Notes under the pieces: generated by a model
The model's input: only the letters and a program-made list of their open reading frames with translations
Databases searched by the model: none
What the model was told of the DNA's origin: nothing
Assembly (NCBI GenBank): GCA_964570765.1
Contig: CAZMZF010000001.1
Span: 62,001-126,000 of the forward strand
Direction of reading: 5' to 3'
DNA: 64,000 bases
From: CAZMZF01 sp964570765
Lineage (GTDB): Bacteria > Zixibacteria > MSB-5A5 > RBG-16-43-9
Shown: piece by piece, positions 49,291 to 57,458 of the stretch
Layout of the letters: every line of letters begins with the position of its first letter
Position numbering within the stretch: position 1 is the first letter of the stretch
Made by a program: the position numbers and the translations under genes

Positions 49291-49707
49291 ATGTTTCTGT
49301 TGACCATCGTAACCCCGGAAAAAATATTCTATGAAGAAGAAGTTTCTTCTCTGGTTGCACCAGGGGTTGAAGGATATTTAGGGGTTTTAACGGACCATGC
49401 TCCTTTGATTACTTCCTTAGTTCCAGGAAAATTAACTGTAAAAGATTTAAAAAATACAGAGGTTGTGCTGGCAATAAGTGGAGGGTTTTTAGAAGTCCTG
49501 AAGAATAAGGTAGTGATTTTAGCTGATGCGGTGGAATTTGCCAGAGATATAGATTTGGAAAGGGCAAAAAAAGCCTTAGAAAGAGCAAAACAAAGACTCA
49601 AGTCGAAGGAAAAAGAGATCGATATCCCACGGGCTTTAGCGGCTTTCAAAAGGGCGCAGAACAGAATTTCTATCTTTGAAGAAGGTATTAAAGAAAAAAC
49701 CACCTAA
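49291..49707 (+). CDS. atpC: F-type ATP synthase epsilon subunit
   Basis: 138 residues: the N-terminal beta-sandwich (FLLTIVTPEKIFYEEEVSSLV, GYLGVLTDHAPLITSLVPG, ISGGFLEVLKNKVVILAD) and C-terminal helical hairpin (LERAKKALERAKQRL) of the epsilon subunit, which couples the gamma shaft to F1 and can inhibit ATP hydrolysis. No other ATP synthase subunit is in the window, so the gene has separated from the usual atp operon. It has its own consensus promoter, but no Shine-Dalgarno because a heptad tract occupies that place. Confidence 0.95.
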   Translation: MFLLTIVTPEKIFYEEEVSSLVAPGVEGYLGVLTDHAPLITSLVPGKLTVKDLKNTEVVLAISGGFLEVLKNKVVILADAVEFARDIDLERAKKALERAKQRLKSKEKEIDIPRALAAFKRAQNRISIFEEGIKEKTT

Positions 49708-49776
49708 GCTGGATATACTCCAGCGTTACTACACTCTCCGGTGGACTGACTTTTTTAGAGTTCTTGTAATTAAGTC

Positions 49777-49806
49777 TTGACAAAATGATATTTTATACTT
49801 TATTAA
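49777..49806 (+). promoter_or_regulatory. promoter upstream of the Asp-box protein leader
   Basis: TTGACA at 49777-49782 with TATTAA at 49801-49806 (18-base spacer). It implies a leader of about 155 bases before the start at 49968. Confidence 0.55.
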
Positions 49807-49812
49807 ATCTAA

Positions 49813-49967
49813 TGGAGGTCGCCTATAAAGCTTTTTAAAGGTTTTGGATTTAAAAGGTTTTAATCGTAGAGGAAAGGATAGTTTATTTATGGGCGACAGC
49901 TTTTTTAGCCGAGATGACCTGTCGGCTTTTTTTATAAACTTTGCGTACCTTAATAATGGAGGGTTGA
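49813..49967 (+). promoter_or_regulatory. structured leader with attenuator-like arrangement
   Basis: agccga (49907-49912) pairs with tcggct (49922-49927), followed by seven T (49927-49933): a terminator-like hairpin 35 bases before the gene. Its 3' arm overlaps ctgtcg (49919-49924), which could instead pair with cgacag (49894-49899); that segment in turn can pair with gtcgcc (49818-49823) through ggcgac (49892-49897). Three overlapping pairings of this sort are what attenuators and riboswitches use. A 29-codon open frame runs 49889-49978 through the hairpin and ends just inside the next gene. No known riboswitch class is recognised. Confidence 0.4.
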
Positions 49968-51470
49968 ATGCGTTTTAAAAATAAAATCATCCTGCTTTGC
50001 TCTTTGTTTTTATCATTAATTCTATTAAACACTGCCTGGGCGTATATCAATTATTCCCTGGAGGAACCATTTACTGGATTGGCGGGTAACAGTGTAGTAG
50101 AGATTATCTATGATGGTAAAAATATCTGGGTGGGGACCGGGAATGGAATAAGCGTTAGTTCAGATAGTGGTTCAACCTGGGTATCTTTTGACCATACCAA
50201 TGGCTTAAATCAGGATGGGGTTTCGGCTATAGGTTATAAAGATTCAACTTTATGGGTTGCTATTTCTTATAATCAGATAATAGATGGAGTTCCTATTCCC
50301 TATGGAGCTGGATTTAATAAAACAACTAATTTAGGACAAACCTGGGATAAGCTTTTCCCCGAACCTGAACAGGCAAGCAAAGTAGGGAAATTAGCTTATG
50401 ATATAGCATTTTCTGATACAACAGTCTGGGCGGCTTGTTTTTATGGTGGGTTGATCCGTTCCAAGGACAAAGGTTTAAACTGGGAGAATGTGTTTGTGGA
50501 TTCAACTGCTAAAGTAGATTATGATAGTGGATATTATGAGGATTACCGGAATAGACTTTTCTCAGTGGTAACTGATACTTCTAATGATACAACTTTTATC
50601 TGGGCAGGGACTGCGGCAGGAATATTCAAATTTGTTTATACCGTTTCAGATTCTACAGATACAACAGATGATGCAGATACAGTAATTGGCTACGTGCAGG
50701 ATGATACCCTTCCCTCTATTTCAGGAAACTTCGTAGTTTCATTAGCAGTTCAGAAATTAAATGGAGATAAAAAGATGGTCTGGGCAGGGACACAGCCAAC
50801 CTACTATGGTACCAATGCGGCTAGTTATACTACAGATGGGGGTGCTACCTGGATTCTGACTTTGGAAGGAGATAAGATCTGGAATTTTGACTTTTCCGGA
50901 AATGGATCTGGAGGAGAGGATTCAATTGTCTGGGCCGCTACCAGCTCTGGACTTAAAAAATCTACCGATTTCGGACAAAACTGGGAAGTTAAAAACTTTA
51001 TGCAGGATAAAGACCAACCGGATCAACAAATTTTGAGCACAGAGTTTTATGCAGTCAGGGTAGTGGGTGATTCCATAATCTGGGCTGGAAATTTCGATGG
51101 GGTGGTGAAAAGCACTGATTATGGGAATACCTGGAAAGTATTCAGGTCCTTTGTGCCTATAGGCGCTTCAGAGGCAAAAGATTCTTATGCCTATCCCAGC
51201 CCCTTTTCTCCTCTGATAGCTAATGGAGCTACCAGAATCCACTACAAACCTAAATCGGATGGGGATGTTACTATAAAAATTTATGATTTTGAGATGAAGT
51301 TAGTTAAGACCATCCTGGAAAATGGCTCTCGGACTGGAGGAGTGGAATACGACCAGACCTGGGATGGAACAAATGAGAAGGGTGATGTGGTTGCCAATGG
51401 AATATATTTCTTTAAAATAGAGGGACCCGGTGGTCAAAAGGAATGGGGTAAAATCGGGGTTTTAAAATAA
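49968..51470 (+). CDS. secreted Asp-box beta-propeller protein with FlgD/Por-type C-terminal domain
   Basis: 500 residues with a signal peptide (IILLCSLFLSLILLNTAWA). Six Asp-box motifs of the S/T-x-D-x-G-x-x-W type (SSDSGSTWVSF, TTNLGQTWDKL, SKDKGLNWENV, TTDGGATWILT, STDFGQNWEVK, STDYGNTWKVF) indicate a BNR/Ycf48-like propeller. The last 85 residues (YPSPFSPL..GATRIHYKP, VTIKIYDFEMKLVKTI, WDGTNEKGDVVANGIYFFKIE) form a FlgD-Ig-like domain, often a sorting or attachment domain in FCB bacteria. It is followed 10 bp later by a PorV/PorQ gene, so it may be a cargo or partner of that outer-membrane system. Confidence 0.87.
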   Translation: MRFKNKIILLCSLFLSLILLNTAWAYINYSLEEPFTGLAGNSVVEIIYDGKNIWVGTGNGISVSSDSGSTWVSFDHTNGLNQDGVSAIGYKDSTLWVAISYNQIIDGVPIPYGAGFNKTTNLGQTWDKLFPEPEQASKVGKLAYDIAFSDTTVWAACFYGGLIRSKDKGLNWENVFVDSTAKVDYDSGYYEDYRNRLFSVVTDTSNDTTFIWAGTAAGIFKFVYTVSDSTDTTDDADTVIGYVQDDTLPSISGNFVVSLAVQKLNGDKKMVWAGTQPTYYGTNAASYTTDGGATWILTLEGDKIWNFDFSGNGSGGEDSIVWAATSSGLKKSTDFGQNWEVKNFMQDKDQPDQQILSTEFYAVRVVGDSIIWAGNFDGVVKSTDYGNTWKVFRSFVPIGASEAKDSYAYPSPFSPLIANGATRIHYKPKSDGDVTIKIYDFEMKLVKTILENGSRTGGVEYDQTWDGTNEKGDVVANGIYFFKIEGPGGQKEWGKIGVLK

Positions 51471-51480
51471 GGAGAAAATA

Positions 51481-52419
51481 ATGATAAAGAAGATTTTTGT
51501 TGCCCTGAGTCTATTAGTTTTATTCGGTATCTCTTTAACCTATGCAGGAACTGGTGAGGGTGGGTATGCTGGTGCTTTTTTGAGGATGAGTTTAAATGCC
51601 AGAGCTTTAGGAATGGGTGGAGCTTTTGTCGGGGTAGCGGATGATGGTTTTGCTTCATCTTTTAACCCGGCTGGTTTAATTCAGATTGAAAAACCTACCC
51701 TTAGTGCAAGTTACAGATTTATGAGTTTAGATCGAAAGTTGAGCTTTATAAGTTATCAACAACAGGTAAAAGGAGGGGCAGCCATCGGAGCTTACTGGAT
51801 AAATTCAGGAGTTAAGGATGTAGAGACCAGAGATGACCGGGGAGAGGTGACCGGTGAATTGACTAACTATGAAAACGCTATCACAGTTAATTTTGCTAAA
51901 AAGTTGATCAAAGAGTTTTCTTTAGGGGTAAATATAAAATATTCACAATATAACCTTGCCAGTTTGAACGCCTACACTATGGGATTCGATTTTGGTGTAC
52001 TAATTTATCCAAGAGATAAGTTGAGAGTTGGACTGGCAGTAGATAATTTAGGGATGAAATATTCCTGGGTCTCAAGCAAATACTGGCAGGAGTTCGACCA
52101 AACAGGCACAGATACAGAAGATGAATTTCCAGTGAATTTCAAATTAGGTGGCTCTTATCTTTTATTAAAAGATAAACTTCTTCTGTCTTTGCAGGCAGAT
52201 AAGAATAGTAAACAGGATGTTAGATTCCATTTAGGAGCTGAATACCGCTGGCTGGAATATTTTGCTGGAAGATTGGGATATAATGATGGTTCTCTTACGT
52301 TTGGCTTAGGAATTAAGCATAAAGTTAAATCCATAATTGTGGGATTCGATTATGCTTTTATATCCAGCCAGGTAGAGACAGACCCGGACCATCTTGTCTC
52401 GATGAGTTTTGGATTTTAG
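51481..52419 (+). CDS. PorV/PorQ family outer-membrane protein, first copy
   Basis: 312 residues with a signal peptide (FVALSLLVLFGISLTYA). The hallmark MSLNARALGMGGAFVGVADD followed by SSFNPAGLIQIEKP is the PorV/UPF0164 start; the rest is amphipathic beta-strand sequence ending in an aromatic residue (SMSFGF), as in outer-membrane beta-barrels. PorV-type proteins act in type IX secretion in Bacteroidetes; in other FCB lineages the role is unknown. Starts 10 bp after the propeller gene. Confidence 0.9.
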   Translation: MIKKIFVALSLLVLFGISLTYAGTGEGGYAGAFLRMSLNARALGMGGAFVGVADDGFASSFNPAGLIQIEKPTLSASYRFMSLDRKLSFISYQQQVKGGAAIGAYWINSGVKDVETRDDRGEVTGELTNYENAITVNFAKKLIKEFSLGVNIKYSQYNLASLNAYTMGFDFGVLIYPRDKLRVGLAVDNLGMKYSWVSSKYWQEFDQTGTDTEDEFPVNFKLGGSYLLLKDKLLLSLQADKNSKQDVRFHLGAEYRWLEYFAGRLGYNDGSLTFGLGIKHKVKSIIVGFDYAFISSQVETDPDHLVSMSFGF

Positions 52420-52484
52420 ATTTTGGTGAAAAGATGTAGGGGCGTCTCGCCATAGGCGGATGCTCCTACAAAGTGAGGTATAAG

Positions 52485-53417
52485 ATGAGAAGGCAATCTT
52501 TGTTATTTAAATTATTCCTGTTAATCTGTGTGGTAATTCTATTAAGTCTGAAAGTTTATGGTTCGAACATCCCGGATAAGGCAGGCACTTCAGGTTTGGC
52601 TTTTCTTAAATTAGGAGCTGGAGCCAGAGCTTCTGGAATGGGTGAGGCTTTTACTGCTATTTCCGGGGATATATTTTCTCTTTACTGGAATCCAGCCGGG
52701 ATCGCACAACATAAAGGAGTAGAATTTGCTTTTATGCATAATGAATGGATTCAGGATATCAGCTTAGAATATGCGGCACTTTGTTTTGGTTATAAGAAAA
52801 ACGTTTTCGGGATGGGTTTAACTCTTAGTCAGGTGAAAGATCTGGAAAGAAGAGAGGGACCCACAGAAAATCCTTTAAGCTATTTTGACCAGCATGATTT
52901 AGCTTTTTCTTTTTCCTGGGGTAAGAGGTTAAATGAGAAGTTCGATCTTGGGTTTTCTGCCAAGTTTCTCTATGAGAAAATAGATTTCTATTCTGCTACG
53001 GGATTTGGTTTTGATTTGGGTGGAATCTATTTTTTAAAGTCCTATCTACAAATAGGAGGAGCGATCCAGAATTTTGGTCCGAAGATGAAATTCGAGCAGG
53101 AAAAATTCAATTTACCAACCCGGTATAAATTGGGAGTGGCATATTTAGGTAATGAGAACTATCTTAAGGGTGAGTATATTCTAAGCCTGGATCTGGTTAA
53201 ACCAAGAGATACTGATCTCAAGGTTCATTTAGGTGGGGAGTATGTTTATAAACAGAAGTTTGTTTTACGAAGTGGTTATCAGATTGGTTATGATGATAAA
53301 AATCTCTCTTTGGGATTGGGCTTGAAAATTAAAAAATATCAAATAGACTATGCCTTTGTTCCCTTTAGTTTAGATTTGGGTAATGCCCACAGGATTTCTC
53401 TTAATCTAAAAATGTAA
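52485..53417 (+). CDS. PorV/PorQ family outer-membrane protein, second copy
   Basis: About 310 residues from the ATG at 52485, which has GAGG upstream (an in-frame GTG at 52473 is less likely). Signal peptide (LFLLICVVILLSLKVYG), then FLKLGAGARASGMGEAFTAISGD and YWNPAGIAQHKG, the PorV hallmark, and beta-barrel strands to the C-terminus (HRISLNLKM). Similar in length and layout to the first copy but diverged. The 65-bp gap between them holds a short palindromic word (gtaggggcgtctcgccataggcgg...ctcctac). Confidence 0.9.
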   Translation: MRRQSLLFKLFLLICVVILLSLKVYGSNIPDKAGTSGLAFLKLGAGARASGMGEAFTAISGDIFSLYWNPAGIAQHKGVEFAFMHNEWIQDISLEYAALCFGYKKNVFGMGLTLSQVKDLERREGPTENPLSYFDQHDLAFSFSWGKRLNEKFDLGFSAKFLYEKIDFYSATGFGFDLGGIYFLKSYLQIGGAIQNFGPKMKFEQEKFNLPTRYKLGVAYLGNENYLKGEYILSLDLVKPRDTDLKVHLGGEYVYKQKFVLRSGYQIGYDDKNLSLGLGLKIKKYQIDYAFVPFSLDLGNAHRISLNLKM

Positions 53418-53631
53418 AAAAATGGAAAGAGATGTTCAGTCGGATAGGGGACAAAAGCTCACCATTGATTGAGGTAGCGTCCTCACTCCTGTCCTACGGT
53501 GGCTACGAGCCAGCCCGCCCGTCCTACAGATCCGTAGGATAGTGCGCCAGATGTAGTCTCCGTTCCCAGGATGAGGACGGATAAAAATATATAATTTCAG
53601 TAATGTATTTGATATGAAGGAGAAGTAGTTT
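53418..53631. repeat. degenerate palindromic gap before the dehydrogenase
   Basis: Contains cctacggtggctacgagccagcc, a ccgtcctacagatccgtaggata palindrome (about 53529-53542) with the GGATCC-like word, and a diverged GTAG..CTAC element. No gene is supported. Confidence 0.5.
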
Positions 53632-54750
53632 ATGCCAAAATATAAAATCACCTGGCTGCCAGGTGATGGTGTGGGGAAGGATGTGTTGGAATCAGCTAAG
53701 ATTGTCCTTGAAAAGATAAAGTTGGATGCTGAATATATAAGTGGAGATATCGGCTGGGAGTTCTGGTGTAAAGAAGGAAATCCTCTCCCTGACAGAACGA
53801 TTAAACTTCTGAAAAATACTGATTGCTGTCTTTTTGGAGCGATAACCTCTAAACCGACGGAAGAGGCAGAGGCAGAATTAGATCCAGCCTTACGGGGTAA
53901 AGGATTGGTCTATTCCAGCCCAATTGTGAGGTTACGTCAGGAATTTGATCTAAGAACAAATCTAAGGCCCTGCAAAGCCTATCCGGGCAATCCGTTAAAT
54001 TATAAAGAAGGGATAGATTTAGTTGTATTCAGGGAGAATACTGAGGATTTGTATGCTGGGGTGGAATTTCATCCTCTGCCGAAAGAAGTGATGGAGGTTC
54101 TGGTCAGAAATCATATTAAAATGAAAAGGTTCTCAAATACTTCCTTAGAGGATATTGCGGTGAGCTTGAGAATCATCACCCGAAAAGCCTCTCAAAATAT
54201 CATCCGGGATGCTTTTGAATATGCCAGAAAGAATAAGAGGAAATCGGTTACGGTTGTTGAAAAACCGAATGTTATCCGGGAAACCTCCGGACTTTTCATC
54301 CGTGAGGCAAGGAAAATCGCAAAGGAATATCCGGAGATTAAGCTATATGAAGCCAATATTGATGCTATATGTATGTGGCTCTTGAAAAATCCTTTTGATT
54401 ATGACGTTTTGGTAACCTCGAATATGTTCGGGGATATAATCTCAGACTTATGTGCCCAGTTAGTCGGTGGACTGGGATTTGCTTCCAGCGGAAATATCGG
54501 GGATGATTATGCAGTGTTCGAGCCGACTCACGGCTCAGCGCCAAAATATGCAGGGCAATATAAAGTTAATCCAATTGCAACTATCCTGGCAGCTAAATTA
54601 ATGCTGGACTGGTTAGGTGAAAAAGTGAAAGCAGATAGATTGGAAAATGCAGTGGCTACAGTAGTAAAAGAAGGCAAAGTCAAAACCTATGATATGGGAG
54701 GAAAAAACACTACCTTGGAAGTAGCGGAGGAGATTGCGAGGAAATTATAA
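53632..54750 (+). CDS. isocitrate/isopropylmalate dehydrogenase family protein, probably NAD-isocitrate dehydrogenase
   Basis: 372 residues. ITWLPGDGVGKDV opens the fold; SPIVRLRQEFDLRTNLRPCK is the substrate arginine block; VVFRENTEDLYAGVEF, VTVVEKPNVIRETSGLF, NIDAICMWLLKNPFDYDVLVTSNMFGDIISDL and FEPTHGSAPKYAG follow, with Lys, Tyr and Asp metal/substrate residues in place. The EDLYAG and HGSAPKYAG motifs favour NAD-dependent isocitrate dehydrogenase over isopropylmalate or homoisocitrate dehydrogenases, which remain possible. It stands alone, with a terminator downstream. Confidence 0.9.
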   Translation: MPKYKITWLPGDGVGKDVLESAKIVLEKIKLDAEYISGDIGWEFWCKEGNPLPDRTIKLLKNTDCCLFGAITSKPTEEAEAELDPALRGKGLVYSSPIVRLRQEFDLRTNLRPCKAYPGNPLNYKEGIDLVVFRENTEDLYAGVEFHPLPKEVMEVLVRNHIKMKRFSNTSLEDIAVSLRIITRKASQNIIRDAFEYARKNKRKSVTVVEKPNVIRETSGLFIREARKIAKEYPEIKLYEANIDAICMWLLKNPFDYDVLVTSNMFGDIISDLCAQLVGGLGFASSGNIGDDYAVFEPTHGSAPKYAGQYKVNPIATILAAKLMLDWLGEKVKADRLENAVATVVKEGKVKTYDMGGKNTTLEVAEEIARKL

Positions 54751-54754
54751 AGAA

Positions 54755-54900
54755 CGTGACCGTTATCCGTTTTTCGTGACCGTAGCAGGTAGCATGTAAG
54801 GGCAGACCCCCGTGTCTGCCCTAATTGGAGTGCAATAGCTTGCTATTGCATTTTAATAGTTGGTAGGACAGGCTTCCAGCCTGTCCAGAAGAGGAATAAA
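54755..54900. repeat. 7-bp-period tract and palindromic elements
   Basis: 54755-54800: cgtgacc, gttatcc, gtttttc, gtgacc, gtagcag, gtagcat, gtaaggg. Then gggcagacccccgtgtctgccc (about 54799-54820), tgcaatagcttgctattgca (about 54831-54850) and ggacaggcttccagcctgtcc (about 54867-54887) hairpins. Confidence 0.8.
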
Positions 54901-54908
54901 TTTAGCAG

Positions 54909-54937
54909 CGTCCGGGTTTATCCCGGACGTTTTTTTA
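54909..54937 (+). terminator. intrinsic terminator
   Basis: cgtccggg (54909-54916) and cccggacg (54922-54929) form a perfect 8-bp stem with a tttat loop, then eight T. Confidence 0.9.
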
Positions 54938-55038
54938 TTCAGTAGGTCAAGCATGTCCGCAGGACTGCTTGACAAAAATAATTGTTAACCACCCTACTAA
55001 AGGTGGGGATGGTTGACCTACTTCTCTAGAGGCTACCT

Positions 55039-55515
55039 TTATATCTTCGGAGGATTGATACCTAGTATCCTTAAATATTGATTGATCTGGCTTCGATGGT
55101 GTATATCGTGTTCTAATAAATGTGTAAATATCCAGTATCCATCCAGATAGTGAGTTTTACCCTCATGCTCTATCTTGTAGGTTTTGCTTAACATTTCTCT
55201 GGGTTCTGCGAAAAATCTTTCCATCCTTTCCCAGTGAAGCTCAAGATATTCCTTGATCTTTTCTTTAGAGGGGCAGGGCTTATCCGCAAAAGCAAGCTCA
55301 GTTGATTTGTTCCCTTTCATAACCTCATCATACCACCAGTCAGAGCATTCGGAGATATGCAGGAATATATTGCCCAGTGAGATCATCTTCTCCGCCGGTG
55401 CCCAGTTGAGCTTATCCTCAGGAGTTAGTTCTAAAGCCTTATCCAGGCTTGGCTTGAGACTTTCTCTCCAGAATTTTATCTGATATTCAAGTAGTAGATT
55501 GTTTTCGGACAGCAT
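55039..55515 (-). CDS. DinB family metal-binding protein
   Basis: 158 residues, four-helix DinB/YfiT-like fold. The metal-binding histidines are seen in IFLHISECSDWW and in HLLEHDIHHRSQINQYL. An LNWAPAEKMISLGN segment is typical as well. DinB-like proteins act in thiol transfer or have unknown roles. It ends the unit started by the FAD oxidoreductase, 25 bp downstream of it, with GGAGGTAAT just before the ATG. Confidence 0.92.
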   Translation of the reverse strand: MLSENNLLLEYQIKFWRESLKPSLDKALELTPEDKLNWAPAEKMISLGNIFLHISECSDWWYDEVMKGNKSTELAFADKPCPSKEKIKEYLELHWERMERFFAEPREMLSKTYKIEHEGKTHYLDGYWIFTHLLEHDIHHRSQINQYLRILGINPPKI

Positions 55516-55540
55516 ATTACCTCCTGATATTTTTATCTTA

Positions 55541-57172
55541 TTACCAGCTGCTCATTATCTCTCCAAAGCACTCCAGCCCGCTCCAGATAACTCCACCATA
55601 GCCGTGCCCCGGCTTGGTCCACGCTCCGGCAAGATATAGGTTTTTAATCGGGGTGTTATGCGGTAATCGATTTATTCCAGAATTATCCAGAGTCTGGTCC
55701 CATCCGTATATTGCCCCTTGATAATTATCGGTGTAGCGAACATTTGTCAAAGGGGTGCCGATTTCCTTGACCTCTATTGCTTTTGAAAGTCCGGGAAGAA
55801 GAGTTTTCTCTACCTGGTTGATCAGAATATCTGCCATCCTTTCCTTCTCTTTACGATAATCAGTTTTATTCCCGCTGAAGTAATCCGCTTCATATTTTTT
55901 CCAGTGGTCATATCCTTGAAGAACTATGATATTGAGGGTGTTTTTTCCTGCAGGTGAATAACCGGGGTAAAGGTTGTCATATAAGGTTAACCCAAAGCCT
56001 GAATTTTCAATATCCGCATTAAGGGCAGCTTTATAGCCTTCCTCAACATCATATCCAGGTTCATAAAAGATCTCAGTATCTTTAATCCCGAGTTTGCCAA
56101 TCAGGTCATTTTTCAATCCTAAAAATATCTGGAAAGATGAGAGGCTGACGCTGAAATTCTCCATTTTCGCTAGATAGTCCTTAAGATATTCCCCTTCATC
56201 CAGCATCTTGTGAAAAGTATCATAAGCATTGGCATTTGAGACTACTACTTTTCCGAGATATTCTCTGCCATCAGAAGTCTTAACTCCATAAGCGGAATGC
56301 TCTTTTACCAGTATTTTTTCTACCCTGTTACCAAGGACTACCCTGCCACCGCGTTCCTGAACGAATTTCACCATAGCGTCGCTGATTTTCTGTGATTTCC
56401 CCCTGGGATAATAACCACCCTCCTGTAGATAACCTATAGTGGGGAGCGCATAATATATGCTGGCAAGTTTGGAGGGTGGCAATCCATAATATCCCCAGAG
56501 GGTGGAGATGACTGCCTTTAGATTCGGGTTCTTGATTCTGGCATCCATCATCTCTCCCCAGGTTTTGCTATAACTTTTGTAAAGATATGGAAATTCGAAG
56601 GGGAATTTGCTCATATCTACCTTTCCTCTGGCAGCTGAAATCTTGTTAATGTCACCGGCAACCCCTTTCATATCCTCAAAGAGAGCAGTAATCCCTTCCT
56701 TCTCATCAGGAAAGTAGTCGGTGAGTATAGTAATGTATCCATCCAGATTTTTCTGAGGTACACGGATATCATAATCCGGATAGATTACGCGGTAAAGATT
56801 GGGATGAGGGACAAACTCGACTTCAGTTATCTCTGGGAAACCAGGAATAAGATTGTATATTCCATTCCTTTCTCCCACTGTAGTGGAATGTAAAGAGACA
56901 TCAAAGACAAAGTCTTTTCGCTTGAAAGTGGTAGCATACCCTCCGGGAACATAATGTTGTTCCAGAACCAGGGGTTTAAATCCCTGCCGGGCAAAAGCAG
57001 CCGCACAGCTAAGACCTCCCAGGCCTGAGCCAATGATTATGGCATCAGACTGGTTTTCGTTTGAGTCAGCACTTTCTGCTTTGGGTAAGGAAGCCCAGTC
57101 CAGTGCTGTTACGGAAATTCCTGCCAGTAAGGTCTTAATAAAAGCTCTTCTCTCCAAAATTCTGTCGTTCAT
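55541..57172 (-). CDS. Tat-exported FAD-dependent oxidoreductase, phytoene desaturase/carotenoid isomerase-like
   Basis: 543 residues. The N-terminus ERRAFIKTLLAGISV is a twin-arginine signal, unusual for this family. Then the dinucleotide fold AIIIGSGLGGLSCAAAFARQG and VLEQHYVPGGYATTFKRKDF, a KVVVSNANAYDTF segment, and the C-terminal NLYLAGAWTKPGHGYGGVIWSG FAD contact. Relatives include CrtI/CrtISO and retinol saturases acting on polyene lipids. Export of a folded FAD protein suggests action on a periplasmic or outer lipid or pigment; no carotenoid gene is near. AAGGAGG precedes the ATG. Confidence 0.9.
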   Translation of the reverse strand: MNDRILERRAFIKTLLAGISVTALDWASLPKAESADSNENQSDAIIIGSGLGGLSCAAAFARQGFKPLVLEQHYVPGGYATTFKRKDFVFDVSLHSTTVGERNGIYNLIPGFPEITEVEFVPHPNLYRVIYPDYDIRVPQKNLDGYITILTDYFPDEKEGITALFEDMKGVAGDINKISAARGKVDMSKFPFEFPYLYKSYSKTWGEMMDARIKNPNLKAVISTLWGYYGLPPSKLASIYYALPTIGYLQEGGYYPRGKSQKISDAMVKFVQERGGRVVLGNRVEKILVKEHSAYGVKTSDGREYLGKVVVSNANAYDTFHKMLDEGEYLKDYLAKMENFSVSLSSFQIFLGLKNDLIGKLGIKDTEIFYEPGYDVEEGYKAALNADIENSGFGLTLYDNLYPGYSPAGKNTLNIIVLQGYDHWKKYEADYFSGNKTDYRKEKERMADILINQVEKTLLPGLSKAIEVKEIGTPLTNVRYTDNYQGAIYGWDQTLDNSGINRLPHNTPIKNLYLAGAWTKPGHGYGGVIWSGLECFGEIMSSW

Positions 57173-57458
57173 AACCTATCCTCCTTAATCTGATTAGTAA
57201 ATGTTATTCATGAATTATCTGATCTTACTTTTATAAGGATTTAAAGAGTATGATTATTTTATTCTCTTATAACTAACATCTTCTTTTCAAAGAGTTGAAA
57301 AAGACTGATGTCGAACAAGATATGATATAATTATCTATACGAGTTATCATTTCATAGGTTTCGTTCTTATACATCTTTTTGTTTGGTTTTAAACTAAGCT
57401 GATCAGTGTGAAGGGTGCCACCTTCCGAAGTGATCCTTCCTCACAATCCAAGCGAATT

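Noticed and set aside
49813..49967. Known riboswitch (cyclic di-GMP, cobalamin, TPP) in the leader
   Set aside because: None of the conserved core words of those classes is present; only the hairpin logic remains.
4064..54800. The 7-bp-period tracts as a CRISPR array
   Set aside because: Units are 7-8 bp with no spacers between longer direct repeats, and no cas gene is present.
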